A stretch of DNA of 55,772 nt from Bacteroidota bacterium (GTDB lineage: Bacteria; Bacteroidota; Ignavibacteria; UBA10030; BY39): positions 1-55,772 of the forward strand of contig JAUXOG010000077.1 in the NCBI GenBank assembly GCA_030682385.1. Reading direction: 5' to 3'. Under the pieces are notes generated by a model that worked only from the letters and a program-made list of their open reading frames with translations, was not told where the DNA came from and made no database searches. Below, piece after piece: positions 7,331 to 16,104 of the stretch; the first letter of the stretch is position 1; each line of letters starts with the position of its first letter. The position numbers and the translations under genes were made by a program.

Positions 7331-8224
7331 ATGAAACCGATATTTATTTTTTTAATTCTCATATTTTTAATTCAAACTGCTTATCCACAACCCGGGACTA
7401 CCGGTTTGTCGTTTTTGAAAACCGGAATAAGTCCAAGAGCAATTGCGATGGGAGATGTATATCCAATCGAGAAAGCCGACCCTGCAGCAGTTTATTATAA
7501 TTCTGCGTTTTTGTCGCTTACGAATCAGACACAAGTAGTTTTTGTTCATAGAGAATGGATAAAAGATACACGAACTGAGTTTTTAGGATTTTCCACTATG
7601 TTGGATAACTTCCGGTTCGCATTTGGTGTCAATTCAACGAGCATAATCGACATTGAACAAAGAACTATTCCCGGCGATCCAGAGGGAACTTTCACTTCGC
7701 GCAACGCAGCATTAAGTTTTACAACCGCTTATCTTCTTAACAATCTGAACTTCGGTATAAGTGGAAAATACTTATATGAAAAAATATTAATCGACGAAGC
7801 GTCGGGTTATGCATTCGATTTGGGTTTACTTTACAAAGATTTGTATGGATTCAACTTGGGGTTTTCAGTTAGCAACTTAGGATCAATGAACAAACTCCGG
7901 AATGAATCATCTACCCTGCCTGTAATTTCTCGATTTGGTGTTAGTCGCATAATTGATTTTGAAAACTTTGATGCGTTAATAATTCCTGCTGCTGATTTCG
8001 TTACAATTACTAATGAGAAAAAAAGCCACCTCCATTTAGGAATCGAGATGACATATAAAAATACGGTTTCAATCCGCACCGGAATACGGACAGGTTATGA
8101 GGCAAGTTTTTTCACTGCGGGAGTTGGTGCACGATATAGTATATTGGCTTTCGATTACGCATTTGCCCCTTTTATGTATGAATTAGGACCGACCCATAGT
8201 TTTTCGATTTCAATCATATTATGA
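7331..8224 (+). CDS. second PorV/PorQ-like (UPF0164) barrel protein
   Basis: 297-residue predicted barrel, paralogous to the preceding gene product and starting 3 bp after it. Signal peptide ends AYPQP; then GTTGLSFLKTGISPRAIAMGD and the aligned YYNSAFLS motif where family members have NPA. Strands alternate to a C-terminal SISIIL. Its stop overlaps the next ATG (ATGA). Two tandem copies of this family in one operon suggest distinct clients or a heteromeric arrangement. The assignment rests on fold-family features, not on an experimentally known member. Confidence 0.8.
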   Translation: MKPIFIFLILIFLIQTAYPQPGTTGLSFLKTGISPRAIAMGDVYPIEKADPAAVYYNSAFLSLTNQTQVVFVHREWIKDTRTEFLGFSTMLDNFRFAFGVNSTSIIDIEQRTIPGDPEGTFTSRNAALSFTTAYLLNNLNFGISGKYLYEKILIDEASGYAFDLGLLYKDLYGFNLGFSVSNLGSMNKLRNESSTLPVISRFGVSRIIDFENFDALIIPAADFVTITNEKKSHLHLGIEMTYKNTVSIRTGIRTGYEASFFTAGVGARYSILAFDYAFAPFMYELGPTHSFSISIIL

Positions 8225-8727
8225 GCCGTTTATCAAAATATATAATTCCAATTCTGATGTTATTTGCACTTGCATTATATGCTTTTTATCCCGGAAGTAC
8301 AGCTAACAAATTCGGATGGAACACATTTAGCGCTGGCATTGAAAAAGCTAAAAAAGAAAATAAGAAAATATTTATAGATGTATATGCCGATTGGTGCAAG
8401 TGGTGCAAAAAAATGGATGCCGAAGTCTATGCTAATCCTGATATTCAAAAATATCTGAAAGAGAAATTTATTCCGATTAAGTTTAATGGTGAGGCAACCA
8501 CAAAAATTACGTACAATGGTGAGAAATTTACTCATGCCGAATTAACACAGGCATTCGGAATAAGCGGATTCCCTGCTACCGTGTTTATGAAGCCCGATGG
8601 CGAACCTATTTCAGTATTACCGGGTTATCATAACCCCGATGAATTTTTAAAAATCCTAAAATTTATAGGCGACGACCATTACCTCAATTCGTCATACGAA
8701 GAGTATTTGAAGAAGAAGAAGTATTGA
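8221..8727 (+). CDS. membrane-anchored thioredoxin-fold protein (CKWC)
   Basis: 168-residue periplasm-facing thioredoxin with an N-terminal signal anchor (residues ~6-23). The active site W-C-K-W-C has Cys59 and Cys62; a cis-proline follows in GFPATVF. Length and the FIDVYADWCKWCKKM pattern are like DsbD-gamma/SoxW-type proteins, which reduce or exchange disulfides in exported proteins. It overlaps the PorV-like gene by 4 bp and closes the operon, so it probably helps folding of the co-expressed envelope proteins. A hairpin terminator follows. Confidence 0.85.
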   Translation: MSRLSKYIIPILMLFALALYAFYPGSTANKFGWNTFSAGIEKAKKENKKIFIDVYADWCKWCKKMDAEVYANPDIQKYLKEKFIPIKFNGEATTKITYNGEKFTHAELTQAFGISGFPATVFMKPDGEPISVLPGYHNPDEFLKILKFIGDDHYLNSSYEEYLKKKKY

Positions 8728-8739
8728 ATCATTAATCCC

Positions 8740-8779
8740 TGCCCGCTATATTGAAACCGTTATGGCAGGCGGGCATTTT
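8740..8779. terminator. hairpin terminator between convergent genes
   Basis: TGCCCGC (8740-8746) pairs with GCGGGCA (8769-8775) across a 22-base loop and is followed by TTTT on the plus strand. It lies between the thioredoxin gene and convergent hpnE. Confidence 0.55.
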
Positions 8780-8781
8780 CC

Positions 8782-8802
8782 CATTGAATCATTGATTCAA
8801 TG
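8782..8802. repeat. 10-bp perfect palindrome
   Basis: CATTGAATCA and TGATTCAATG around a single T. On the minus strand it sits about 20 bp past the hpnE stop and may be a terminator stem. The arm sequence TTGAATCATT also occurs at about 8724. Confidence 0.5.
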
Positions 8803-8820
8803 ATTTAATGAACCGATGAA

Positions 8821-10155
8821 TCAATTAATGGCTATTAACTCAGCACACTTAAACCCGCTTTGAATTGCTCCCTCGATTGTTGCTGGTAAGCCGGTATTCG
8901 TCCAATCGCCGGCTAAATAAAAATTCTTTATCGGCGTTTCGGGATTCGGGCGTATGCTTTCAACTTCGTTTGTGGCTGAATAAGTAGCTCGTTTTTCTTT
9001 TATAACTATCGCATTTGTGAGCTGTGCGTTTCGGCATTCTGGAAATACTTCCTTTAATTCTCCGACAGCCATTTTCACTAACTCATCTTTTGTTAAATGA
9101 ATTTCATCTCCTGCCCCACTGATGACCGCAGAGATATAGTTTTCCGGCTTTGTTGCATCTCCCGTTATCCTCCGTCTGTTAAAAACCCATTGCAGATTTC
9201 GTTTTATCAATCCAACAAATTCGATATCCATCACTTTTCTATCGAACCACAAATTTATTGAAATTATTGGCGACGATTCAAATAGATTTAGCTCATTGAA
9301 CATAATATGATTCAAATAACTTTTCGGTATCAGTTGAGCTACATTGTAATACGGCACCGAACTGATAACATACTTCGACTTTATCTTTTTTCCTGCATCT
9401 ACCCCAACCGCTGTCCCATCTGAAACGATGATTGATTTTACTTTCGCATTCGTTATTACTTCCGCTTTATTTTTCTTCAGCAAGTCAACAGCCTCTTCAA
9501 CATATAGTTTTGTCTGCCCGACAGATGGAATTAAAACATCAGCATCACTCTTTTTAGCTAAAAAAGTATTCTTCAACGAACGTGCAAATAATAAAGCAGA
9601 AGCCCGGCCCGGTATCTCGTTCATCACTGAAATTACAATCGGATACCAAAAGCATTGTTTGGCTTCCTCGCTCTGGTTCAAACTATCAAGCCACGATTCG
9701 ACAGATAACAGAGAAAGTTTTCTCTCCAGCTTTTCGTTCCATCGTTTTAATTCTAACCCAACTCTTAATAATTTATTCCTTTCGCGAAAAGAGAGTATTT
9801 TGTAATTCAACATTGCTGCTGTAATATCGAACGGCTTGGGAAGATTTGATATCTCGAAAGTATGCAAACCTTTTTGCGGATGGTGAAAATATAAGCGGGG
9901 TTTACTTTGTCGCTTCAGGAAATGCTTCGTCCCGATTAAGTCCAAATATTTTAACGTGTTGTGATAAGCTCCCACAAGTATATGTTGTCCGTTATCGACT
10001 TCATCGCCTGTTTTGGGATCAGTGAACGAGTAAGTGCGACCGCCTAATATGGATTTTTGTTCGAGTAAAACGACTTTTGCGCCGGATAAGGAAAGTTTTG
10101 TTGCGGCAGCCAAACCGCTTAATCCCCCTCCAATTACAATTACATCGGCTGTCAT
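8821..10155 (-). CDS. hpnE: hydroxysqualene dehydroxylase HpnE
   Basis: 444-residue FAD-dependent amine-oxidase-type flavoprotein. It reduces hydroxysqualene to squalene, the last of the three HpnC-D-E steps that make squalene from farnesyl diphosphate. The dinucleotide-binding GGGLSGLAAA is at residues ~9-18, followed by E-Q-K-S and a GGRTYSF signature. The C-terminal FAD motif reads LAGDWTNTGLPATIEGAIQSG (about 410-435). It overlaps hpnD by 4 bp (ATGA). The conserved gene order C-D-E distinguishes it from carotenoid desaturases of the same fold. Confidence 0.92.
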   Translation of the reverse strand: MTADVIVIGGGLSGLAAATKLSLSGAKVVLLEQKSILGGRTYSFTDPKTGDEVDNGQHILVGAYHNTLKYLDLIGTKHFLKRQSKPRLYFHHPQKGLHTFEISNLPKPFDITAAMLNYKILSFRERNKLLRVGLELKRWNEKLERKLSLLSVESWLDSLNQSEEAKQCFWYPIVISVMNEIPGRASALLFARSLKNTFLAKKSDADVLIPSVGQTKLYVEEAVDLLKKNKAEVITNAKVKSIIVSDGTAVGVDAGKKIKSKYVISSVPYYNVAQLIPKSYLNHIMFNELNLFESSPIISINLWFDRKVMDIEFVGLIKRNLQWVFNRRRITGDATKPENYISAVISGAGDEIHLTKDELVKMAVGELKEVFPECRNAQLTNAIVIKEKRATYSATNEVESIRPNPETPIKNFYLAGDWTNTGLPATIEGAIQSGFKCAELIAIN

Positions 10156-11000
10156 ACAGTTTTCAGCAGGCGAAGTTTAACCCAATATTTGATTGCGATC
10201 ATAAGTTGTAAATACCGGGGTAACTTTAAACTCTTTTTGTAAACATTATAACGATTTGCTTTGATTCGAAGAAGAGTATGATAATAAATCCGCTCCATAA
10301 TTTTTGGTGCGAATAAAAATCGTTTGTCTTCGGGTTGCAGCGAGTTTTGTGCAGTTCGATAATACTCTTCAGCACGTTTTGTTTCAAACTCCATCAGATT
10401 GATAAAGTTCGAGTTGTATTCGTTGTTTAATATATTTTCTTCCGTGTATCCGAAACGTTTTAAGTCCTCTTGTGGAATATAAATCCGGTTTATCTTCGCA
10501 TCGGCTTTAATATCGCGAAGAATGTTTGTAAGCTGTAAAGCTATTCCTAAATTTTCAGCATACTTTTCCACCCGCTCGTTAGTAGGTCCGAATATTTTTA
10601 TACTCATCAAACCAACAGTCGAGGCGACTAAATAGCAGTATTTTTTTAATTGCCCAAAATTCTCAATACGTGTTTGGGTTAAATCCATCTCAACACCTTG
10701 AATAAGTTCATAAAAATGTTGAGTAGGTATATTAAACTTTTTTGTAACTTCAGCGAGTTGATTAAGGATAGCGAACCGGGATTCGCCTCTTAAAGCTTTA
10801 CCGAGTTCGATTCGCCATTTGCGTAAAAATATTGTTTTTTTATCTCTATCGGCTTCGCTATCAACTATATCATCGGTAGTGCGGCAAAAAGCATAAACAG
10901 TATTGAGTGCGTTACGTTGGTCTTTAGGAAGAAACGAGAAAGAATATAAGAAACTCGATTGACTGCCTCGTGTAATTATCGCCGTTAAGTCAGATCCCAT
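10152..11000 (-). CDS. hpnD: presqualene diphosphate synthase HpnD
   Basis: 282-residue head-to-head prenyl synthase condensing two farnesyl diphosphates to presqualene diphosphate. Both aspartate-rich motifs are seen: D-D-I-V-D at 43-47 and the region RDIKAD at about 162-167, followed by NRIYIPQEDL. It has a strong Shine-Dalgarno (GAGGAG, 4 bases before ATG) lying inside the end of hpnC, with which it overlaps by 16 bp. By sequence alone it could also be a phytoene/dehydrosqualene synthase; context with hpnC and hpnE decides. Confidence 0.92.
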   Translation of the reverse strand: MGSDLTAIITRGSQSSFLYSFSFLPKDQRNALNTVYAFCRTTDDIVDSEADRDKKTIFLRKWRIELGKALRGESRFAILNQLAEVTKKFNIPTQHFYELIQGVEMDLTQTRIENFGQLKKYCYLVASTVGLMSIKIFGPTNERVEKYAENLGIALQLTNILRDIKADAKINRIYIPQEDLKRFGYTEENILNNEYNSNFINLMEFETKRAEEYYRTAQNSLQPEDKRFLFAPKIMERIYYHTLLRIKANRYNVYKKSLKLPRYLQLMIAIKYWVKLRLLKTV

Positions 11001-11899
11001 AAACTCCTCTTTCTGTATTTTGATATATCGTTGTAAAACAAGCCGCGTAAAAATATCACCACTTTATTCAATGAACTTAATTTAACATGCTTTGAAAACA
11101 CGTTATATTTTCTTTTTTCTATTTTATTGAGCATCGATATTCCACCAAACCAAACTAATTTCAATTCTAATTGTAAATCTTTATCAACTAAAAGGGGGAG
11201 TGTTGCCCCTTCGTAATAGAGTGATCGTGTCCTTTCGATTTGGTGTTTCATTAATTTTTTATACGCATCGTTATAAATGTGTTTCGTCAGTTCGTTTACA
11301 CTATATCCGAAACTATGAATCTCGTCTTCTGGAATATAAATCCTATTTTTTTGTAAATCAACCTTTACATCCTGATAAAAATTTGTTAGCTGCAGTGCGG
11401 TGCAAATTTTATCCGACAGCTTAAAATAATCTTCATCTTTATAACCAAAAATCATCAATACTAACCTCCCCACCGGATTAGCGGAATATTTGCAATAATC
11501 CAACAGTTCATTAAAATTCTTATAACTATTTTTTTGAACGTCCTGCTTGAAAGCTTTCAACAAATCGGATAACGGTTGAATTGGAATCGATAATTTAGAA
11601 ACAGTTTCGTGCAGTGCAATAAAAATCGGATGTTCGGCTTTGCCTTGATAGCATTCTTTTAATTGAAATTCCCACTCATCTAATTTTTGCAATCGTGTTT
11701 CCGGATCTAGTGAATCTTCATCTGCAAAATCGTCGGCAGTGCGAGCAAAAGCATAGATACTTTGAATGTAGGGTCTTTTTTCGGCTGGCAGAAAAAGCGA
11801 AGCAACAGGGAAGTTCTCGTAGTGCTTTAGAGTAACGTCAGCGACATAAGCAAACGCTTCGTCGGCGGTATATCGGGTTTTGATTATATTTTTTGTCAT
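10985..11899 (-). CDS. hpnC: hydroxysqualene synthase HpnC
   Basis: 304-residue squalene/phytoene-synthase-fold enzyme converting presqualene diphosphate to hydroxysqualene. First Asp-rich motif A-D-D-F-A-D-E-D at about 55-62; second NFYQDVKVD at about 173-181. The SANPVGR segment after CKY is typical of HpnC. ATG at 11899 is preferred over a TTG four codons earlier. It is the first gene of hpnC-D-E, and no squalene-hopene cyclase gene lies in the window. Confidence 0.92.
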   Translation of the reverse strand: MTKNIIKTRYTADEAFAYVADVTLKHYENFPVASLFLPAEKRPYIQSIYAFARTADDFADEDSLDPETRLQKLDEWEFQLKECYQGKAEHPIFIALHETVSKLSIPIQPLSDLLKAFKQDVQKNSYKNFNELLDYCKYSANPVGRLVLMIFGYKDEDYFKLSDKICTALQLTNFYQDVKVDLQKNRIYIPEDEIHSFGYSVNELTKHIYNDAYKKLMKHQIERTRSLYYEGATLPLLVDKDLQLELKLVWFGGISMLNKIEKRKYNVFSKHVKLSSLNKVVIFLRGLFYNDISKYRKRSLWDLT

Positions 11900-11910
11900 A
11901 ATGTATGCCA

Positions 11911-11939
11911 AACATAAGAAACTTACAGAAGAAAGGCAA
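11911..11939 (-). promoter_or_regulatory. possible hpnC promoter
   Basis: Minus strand TTGCCT (11934-11939), 17-bp spacer, TATGTT (11911-11916). The predicted start is only about 5 bases before the hpnC ATG, so the leader would be very short. Confidence 0.35.
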
Positions 11940-11949
11940 TTCCGAATCC

Positions 11950-11978
11950 TTGCATTTTTAACGGAATATTTCTATATT
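11950..11978 (+). promoter_or_regulatory. tRNA promoter
   Basis: TTGCAT (11950-11955), 17-bp spacer, TATATT (11973-11978). Initiation near 11985 would leave a leader of about 8 bases before the tRNA, as expected for a tRNA gene. Confidence 0.75.
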
Positions 11979-11992
11979 TTGAGCGTAAAAAT

Positions 11993-12066
11993 GGCGGGAT
12001 AGCTCAGCTGGTTAGAGCGTCGGAATCATAATCCGTAGGTCGTGGGTTCGAATCCCTCTCCCGCTA
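11993..12066 (+). tRNA. tRNA-Met (anticodon CAT, elongator type)
   Basis: 74 bases with acceptor GGCGGGA / TCCCGCT (one G1:U72 wobble), D arm GCTC/GAGC, anticodon loop ATCATAA, T loop TTCGAAT and discriminator A; CCA is not encoded. Two U:U oppositions appear, at about 27:43 in the anticodon stem and 50:64 in the T stem. The G1:U72 pair and GAGCGT context resemble bacterial elongator tRNA-Met. A tRNA-Ile(CAT), the lysidine-modified species, cannot be fully excluded because tilS follows immediately. Confidence 0.9.
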
Positions 12067-12081
12067 CTGATTCATAAATTG

Positions 12082-12129
12082 CCTTTCAGTCGCTTTGAAT
12101 TTCAGAAGGAGGCTGAGAGGGTTTTTTTT
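12082..12129 (+). terminator. tRNA terminator
   Basis: CCTTTCAG (12082-12089) pairs with CTGAGAGG (12113-12120, one G:U) and is followed by G and eight T. It ends the tRNA transcript and rules out translation from the upstream TTG in the tilS frame. Confidence 0.75.
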
Positions 12130-12156
12130 AACTATAATATTGAATCTTTTAAAATA

Positions 12157-13551
12157 ATGCAATCAAATAGTCAATTCATAGAATCGATGAACCAATTCAT
12201 CCTTGCAAATCAATTAATGCGGCAGGGAGAAAAGATTATCGTGGCTGTAAGCGGTGGTATCGATTCAACAGTTCTTTTAGATACTCTCTACAAACTTAAA
12301 GACAGGTGGAAATTATCATTAGCTCTTATCCATCTCAACCATCAATTGCGAGGAAGAGAATCGGATGAGGATGAAGATTTTGTTCGCCAGATAGGCAAGA
12401 ATTATGGAATCGACTGTTACATCGAAAGGGTAAACACAACATTGGTTGCTGAAAGTAAGAAGCTATCGCTTCAAGAGGCTGCCCGCAATTTACGATATAA
12501 TTTTTTTTCAAAGGTTCGCGCATCGAGCGGTTTTTCAAAAATCGCTGTTGGGCATAACGCCGACGACAATGCAGAAACAATGTTGATTAATATTTTCAGA
12601 GGCGCCGGTGTTCATGGATTAACCGGTATTCCGGTTTCACGCGCAGATAACGGTGTAATACGTCCGCTGCTGTTCGCATCACGGTTGGATATCGAAACTT
12701 ACGCTTTAGAAAATCGAATTCCTTACCGCGTCGATTCTTCAAATTTAAAAACCGATTATTTAAGAAATTATATCCGGCTCAAGCTGCTACCAACGATACG
12801 CGAAAATATTAATCCGAACATTTCAGCTACTTTAGGAAGAACAGGAATTCTATTTTCAGAGCTTGAAGATTTTTTAGCTGAAGAAGTGCGCCGCCAACTC
12901 CCTGAGATAATTATTCAGAAGTTAGAAGATGAAGAAATCGTAATTGATTTAGATAAACTCCACAGCAAACCTGCATTTTTACAAGAACATTTCTTAAATA
13001 AGATCGCAAAAGATTTTACTCAAGCTGATATAAGTTTTACTACAATTCGTGCGATACATAAAACAACAAAATCGGAAACCGGGACAGCTTGTTCAATAAA
13101 ATCGGATATTGTTTTCTACAAAGATAGAAACAGAGGCGTTTTCAAACATATAAGACAGCCTAAACCGTTCAGATATGAAATTCAGATAAACAACAGCTAC
13201 GATTTAGATAAGTATTACTTTTCATCGGAGTTTGTTGATGAAGCAAAATTCGATAAAAATCCTGCTATCGAATTTATTGATGCCGATTTACTTTCCGATA
13301 AATTAATTTTAAGGAACTGGCGTGAAGGCGACTGGTTCCTCCCTTTCGGAATGAAAGGGAAGAAAAAAATAAGCGATTTTTTTATCGACGAAAAAATTCC
13401 GATATTTAAAAAGAATTCGATTCCAATTCTCGAATCTAATGGCGATATTATTTGGGTATGTGGTTTGCGATTAGATGACAGATTTAGGATAACAGATTCA
13501 TCGAAGAGAATACTAAAACTTACATTCAATATTAAAAATAATCCAACATGA
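12157..13551 (+). CDS. tilS: tRNA(Ile)-lysidine synthase TilS
   Basis: 464-residue PP-loop ATPase that converts C34 of tRNA-Ile(CAT) to lysidine so it reads AUA and is charged with Ile instead of Met; cytosolic and essential in most bacteria. The ATP pyrophosphatase motif S-G-G-I-D-S is at 32-37, the GHNADDNAETMLINIFRGAG region follows, and the C-terminal substrate-binding domain contains NWREGDWFLPFGMKGKKK. ATG at 12157 matches the usual TilS N-terminus; the frame extends upstream to TTG 12079, but that part is a tRNA terminator. It overlaps hpt by 4 bp. The order tilS-hpt-ftsH is widely conserved. Confidence 0.95.
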   Translation: MQSNSQFIESMNQFILANQLMRQGEKIIVAVSGGIDSTVLLDTLYKLKDRWKLSLALIHLNHQLRGRESDEDEDFVRQIGKNYGIDCYIERVNTTLVAESKKLSLQEAARNLRYNFFSKVRASSGFSKIAVGHNADDNAETMLINIFRGAGVHGLTGIPVSRADNGVIRPLLFASRLDIETYALENRIPYRVDSSNLKTDYLRNYIRLKLLPTIRENINPNISATLGRTGILFSELEDFLAEEVRRQLPEIIIQKLEDEEIVIDLDKLHSKPAFLQEHFLNKIAKDFTQADISFTTIRAIHKTTKSETGTACSIKSDIVFYKDRNRGVFKHIRQPKPFRYEIQINNSYDLDKYYFSSEFVDEAKFDKNPAIEFIDADLLSDKLILRNWREGDWFLPFGMKGKKKISDFFIDEKIPIFKKNSIPILESNGDIIWVCGLRLDDRFRITDSSKRILKLTFNIKNNPT

Positions 13552-14096
13552 AAAAAGAGTTTACAATCAACAACGACCGGTTTAAGTTGTTTATTTCAGA
13601 AGCAAGACTGAAGAAGAGAATATCGCAGCTCGCAAAGAAAATAAGTAAAGATTATAAAGGCAGCATTCCAATTTTTATAGGCGTTTTAAATGGGTCCTTT
13701 ATCTTCTTCTCCGACTTGGTCCGCCAACTTAGCATTGATTGTGAAGTCGATTTTCTGAAACTATCCAGCTACGGTGATGCCAAGATAAGTTCAGGGAATA
13801 TAAAAATGCTAAAGGAATTGAACTGTCAGATTGAAGGCAGAGATATAATTATCGTTGAGGATATTGTAGATTCCGGTTTGTCTATCGACTTTATTAAAAA
13901 TTTAATTCATAAACAAAATCCGAAGACTCTGAAAGTCGTAACGCTGTTGCTAAAAAAGGATGTCGCAAGAATAAATTTTTCAATCGATTATGTAGGTTTT
14001 AAAATTCCTTCCTACTTCGTAGTCGGTTATGGACTCGATTATGCACAACGGATCAGACATTTACGAGCAATTTATAAATTAGCAGAAAATAAATAA
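13548..14096 (+). CDS. hpt: hypoxanthine phosphoribosyltransferase
   Basis: 182-residue purine-salvage enzyme making IMP/GMP from hypoxanthine/guanine and PRPP. The PRPP-binding motif V-E-D-I-V-D-S-G-L-S is at 103-112; the GVLNGSFIFFSDL loop (~45-57) and the flexible-loop region near LSSYGDA are as in the family, and length is normal. The start overlaps the tilS stop (ATGA) and ftsH begins 1 bp after its stop, so the three are translationally coupled. Confidence 0.95.
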   Translation: MKKEFTINNDRFKLFISEARLKKRISQLAKKISKDYKGSIPIFIGVLNGSFIFFSDLVRQLSIDCEVDFLKLSSYGDAKISSGNIKMLKELNCQIEGRDIIIVEDIVDSGLSIDFIKNLIHKQNPKTLKVVTLLLKKDVARINFSIDYVGFKIPSYFVVGYGLDYAQRIRHLRAIYKLAENK

Positions 14097-14097
14097 T

Positions 14098-16104
14098 ATG
14101 GAATACAAAAATCCAAAAAAACAAAATAAATTAAAACCCGGTAAAAATCCTAAAGGTGGGGATGATTTCAATTGGGACAAATTAGGTCGCGTGTTTTTAA
14201 CTTGGTTAGGGATACTTGTTACAATCTTCCTCATCATGGCTATTGCCAAAACCACAGGAACCAAAGAATTCGAACTCGCTTATCCCGATTATTTAGAACT
14301 TTTAAGACAAAAGGAGATTAAAGAAGCATCTCTCAATAGATCGGATTACAACCATTATACGTTACATGGAGTCCTTAAAAGAGAAAGATCTCTAAAACTC
14401 GCAGATGGTAAACATTCGTTGGTACTAAATTTCTGGACTAATCTTCCTTATCTTGAAAAAGAAACAATCGATTCTTTGAATGCTGCCGGTATCGCATATA
14501 AAATAGAGCGGGACGATAGTACATGGACGAATGCTCTAATAACCATACTTCCTTGGATTTTGATATTGGGTGTTTGGTTATTTTTTATGAGGCGAATGCA
14601 AGGAGGAGGAGGACCGAAAGGCATTTTTTCGTTCGGTAAAAGTAAAGCTAAAATGCTTACGAGTGAACAGCAGCGCTTCACATTTCAAGATGTAGCCGGT
14701 GCTGACGAAGCTAAAGTTGAACTTCAGGAAGTAATAGAATTTTTGAAAGAACCTTCTAAGTTTCAAAAGTTAGGTGGAAAAATTCCGCGAGGTGTTTTAC
14801 TGCTTGGACCTCCGGGCACCGGAAAAACTTTATTAGCACGCGCAGTTGCCGGCGAAGCTGGCGTTCCGTTCTTTACAATTTCAGGTGCCGATTTCGTGGA
14901 AATGTTCGTAGGTGTAGGTGCAAGCCGAGTGCGCGACTTGTTTGAAACGGGCAAAAAAAGCGCACCTTGCATAATATTTATTGATGAAATTGATGCAGTC
15001 GGTCGTCATCGCGGAGCCGGTTTAGGTGGTGGACACGACGAACGCGAACAAACATTGAATGCTCTGCTCGTCGAGATGGATGGATTCGAACAAAACAGCG
15101 GTGTTATTATTATAGCTGCTACTAACAGACCCGATGTCCTTGATCCCGCTTTGATGAGACCCGGACGTTTCGATCGATTAGTTGTTGTCGATCGACCTGA
15201 CGTGAAGGGACGCGAAGGAATTTTAAAAGTCCATACACGAAAAATTCCCTTAGCCGAAGATGTTCACCTCGATGTGCTGGCGAAAGGAACGCCCGGACTT
15301 GCAGGGGCAGAGTTAGCAAATCTTGTTAATGAAGCTGCATTATTAGCTGCCCGGCAAAATTCACAATCTGTTACTATGCGTCACTTCGAAGAAGCAAAAG
15401 ATAAAGTGATGATGGGAACCGAACGTAAAAGCATGATAATCAGCGATACCGAGAAAAAAATAACTGCTTACCACGAGTCAGGACATGTGTTAGTTGCTAA
15501 AATGATTCCCGAAGCCGACCCTGTGCATAAAGTAACAATAATTCCGCGTGGAAGAGCTTTAGGTTTAACTACATATCTTCCTATTGATGAAAAACATACA
15601 TACTCCAAAGATTATCTTATGGCTATGATCACTTATGCACTCGGTGGTCGAGCAGCCGAAAAAATTGTATTTAATAAACTTACTACAGGAGCTGGCAATG
15701 ATATCGAACGAGCGACCTCTATGAGTCGAAAAATGGTTTGCGAATGGGGTATGAGCGATGTTTTAGGACCTCTAAATTATGGACAGAAGGAAGAAGAAAT
15801 ATTCCTCGGACGTGAGATAACGAGGTCAAAAAATTATTCTGAAGCCACAGCAGTTGCAATTGATCAAGAGATTAAAAAAATTGTTGATGCTTGCATGTTA
15901 CGTTCTGAGGAACTTATCAATAGTAATCTTGATAAGCTACACGTAATAGCAGCGGCTTTGCTTGAGCGCGAAATTTTAGACGGGAATGAAATCGATATTT
16001 TGATTCGTGGCGAAAATTTACCACCTGTCGAGAACAATCACACTGCGGAAAAACCGCAGGAAGCAACCTCGCCACAAGATGCAGAGTCCGGCGATAAAAA
16101 GTAG
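14098..16104 (+). CDS. ftsH: ATP-dependent zinc metalloprotease FtsH
   Basis: 668-residue membrane-anchored AAA+ protease that degrades unneeded membrane proteins and short-lived regulators. Two TM helices (about 32-50 and 146-164) flank a small periplasmic domain. Walker A GPPGTGKT is at 237-244, Walker B IIFIDEID at about 292-299, the second region of homology near [20 protein letters not shown], and the zinc site H-E-S-G-H at 459-463. The C-terminus is an acidic/low-complexity tail. Length is normal. The next gene starts right at its stop codon. Confidence 0.97.
   Translation: MEYKNPKKQNKLKPGKNPKGGDDFNWDKLGRVFLTWLGILVTIFLIMAIAKTTGTKEFELAYPDYLELLRQKEIKEASLNRSDYNHYTLHGVLKRERSLKLADGKHSLVLNFWTNLPYLEKETIDSLNAAGIAYKIERDDSTWTNALITILPWILILGVWLFFMRRMQGGGGPKGIFSFGKSKAKMLTSEQQRFTFQDVAGADEAKVELQEVIEFLKEPSKFQKLGGKIPRGVLLLGPPGTGKTLLARAVAGEAGVPFFTISGADFVEMFVGVGASRVRDLFETGKKSAPCIIFIDEIDAVGRHRGAGLGGGHDEREQTLNALLVEMDGFEQNSGVIIIAATNRPDVLDPALMRPGRFDRLVVVDRPDVKGREGILKVHTRKIPLAEDVHLDVLAKGTPGLAGAELANLVNEAALLAARQNSQSVTMRHFEEAKDKVMMGTERKSMIISDTEKKITAYHESGHVLVAKMIPEADPVHKVTIIPRGRALGLTTYLPIDEKHTYSKDYLMAMITYALGGRAAEKIVFNKLTTGAGNDIERATSMSRKMVCEWGMSDVLGPLNYGQKEEEIFLGREITRSKNYSEATAVAIDQEIKKIVDACMLRSEELINSNLDKLHVIAAALLEREILDGNEIDILIRGENLPPVENNHTAEKPQEATSPQDAESGDKK

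Noticed and set aside
4002-8727. Complete type IX secretion locus
   Set aside because: Only PorV-like and client-like proteins are present; no PorK/L/M/N, Sov or sortase-like PorU gene.
9428-9824. Two plus-strand open frames of 80-125 codons
   Set aside because: They are antisense shadows of hpnE.
12079-12156. Longer TilS N-terminus from a TTG start
   Set aside because: This stretch holds the tRNA terminator hairpin and T run, and the family N-terminus fits the ATG at 12157.
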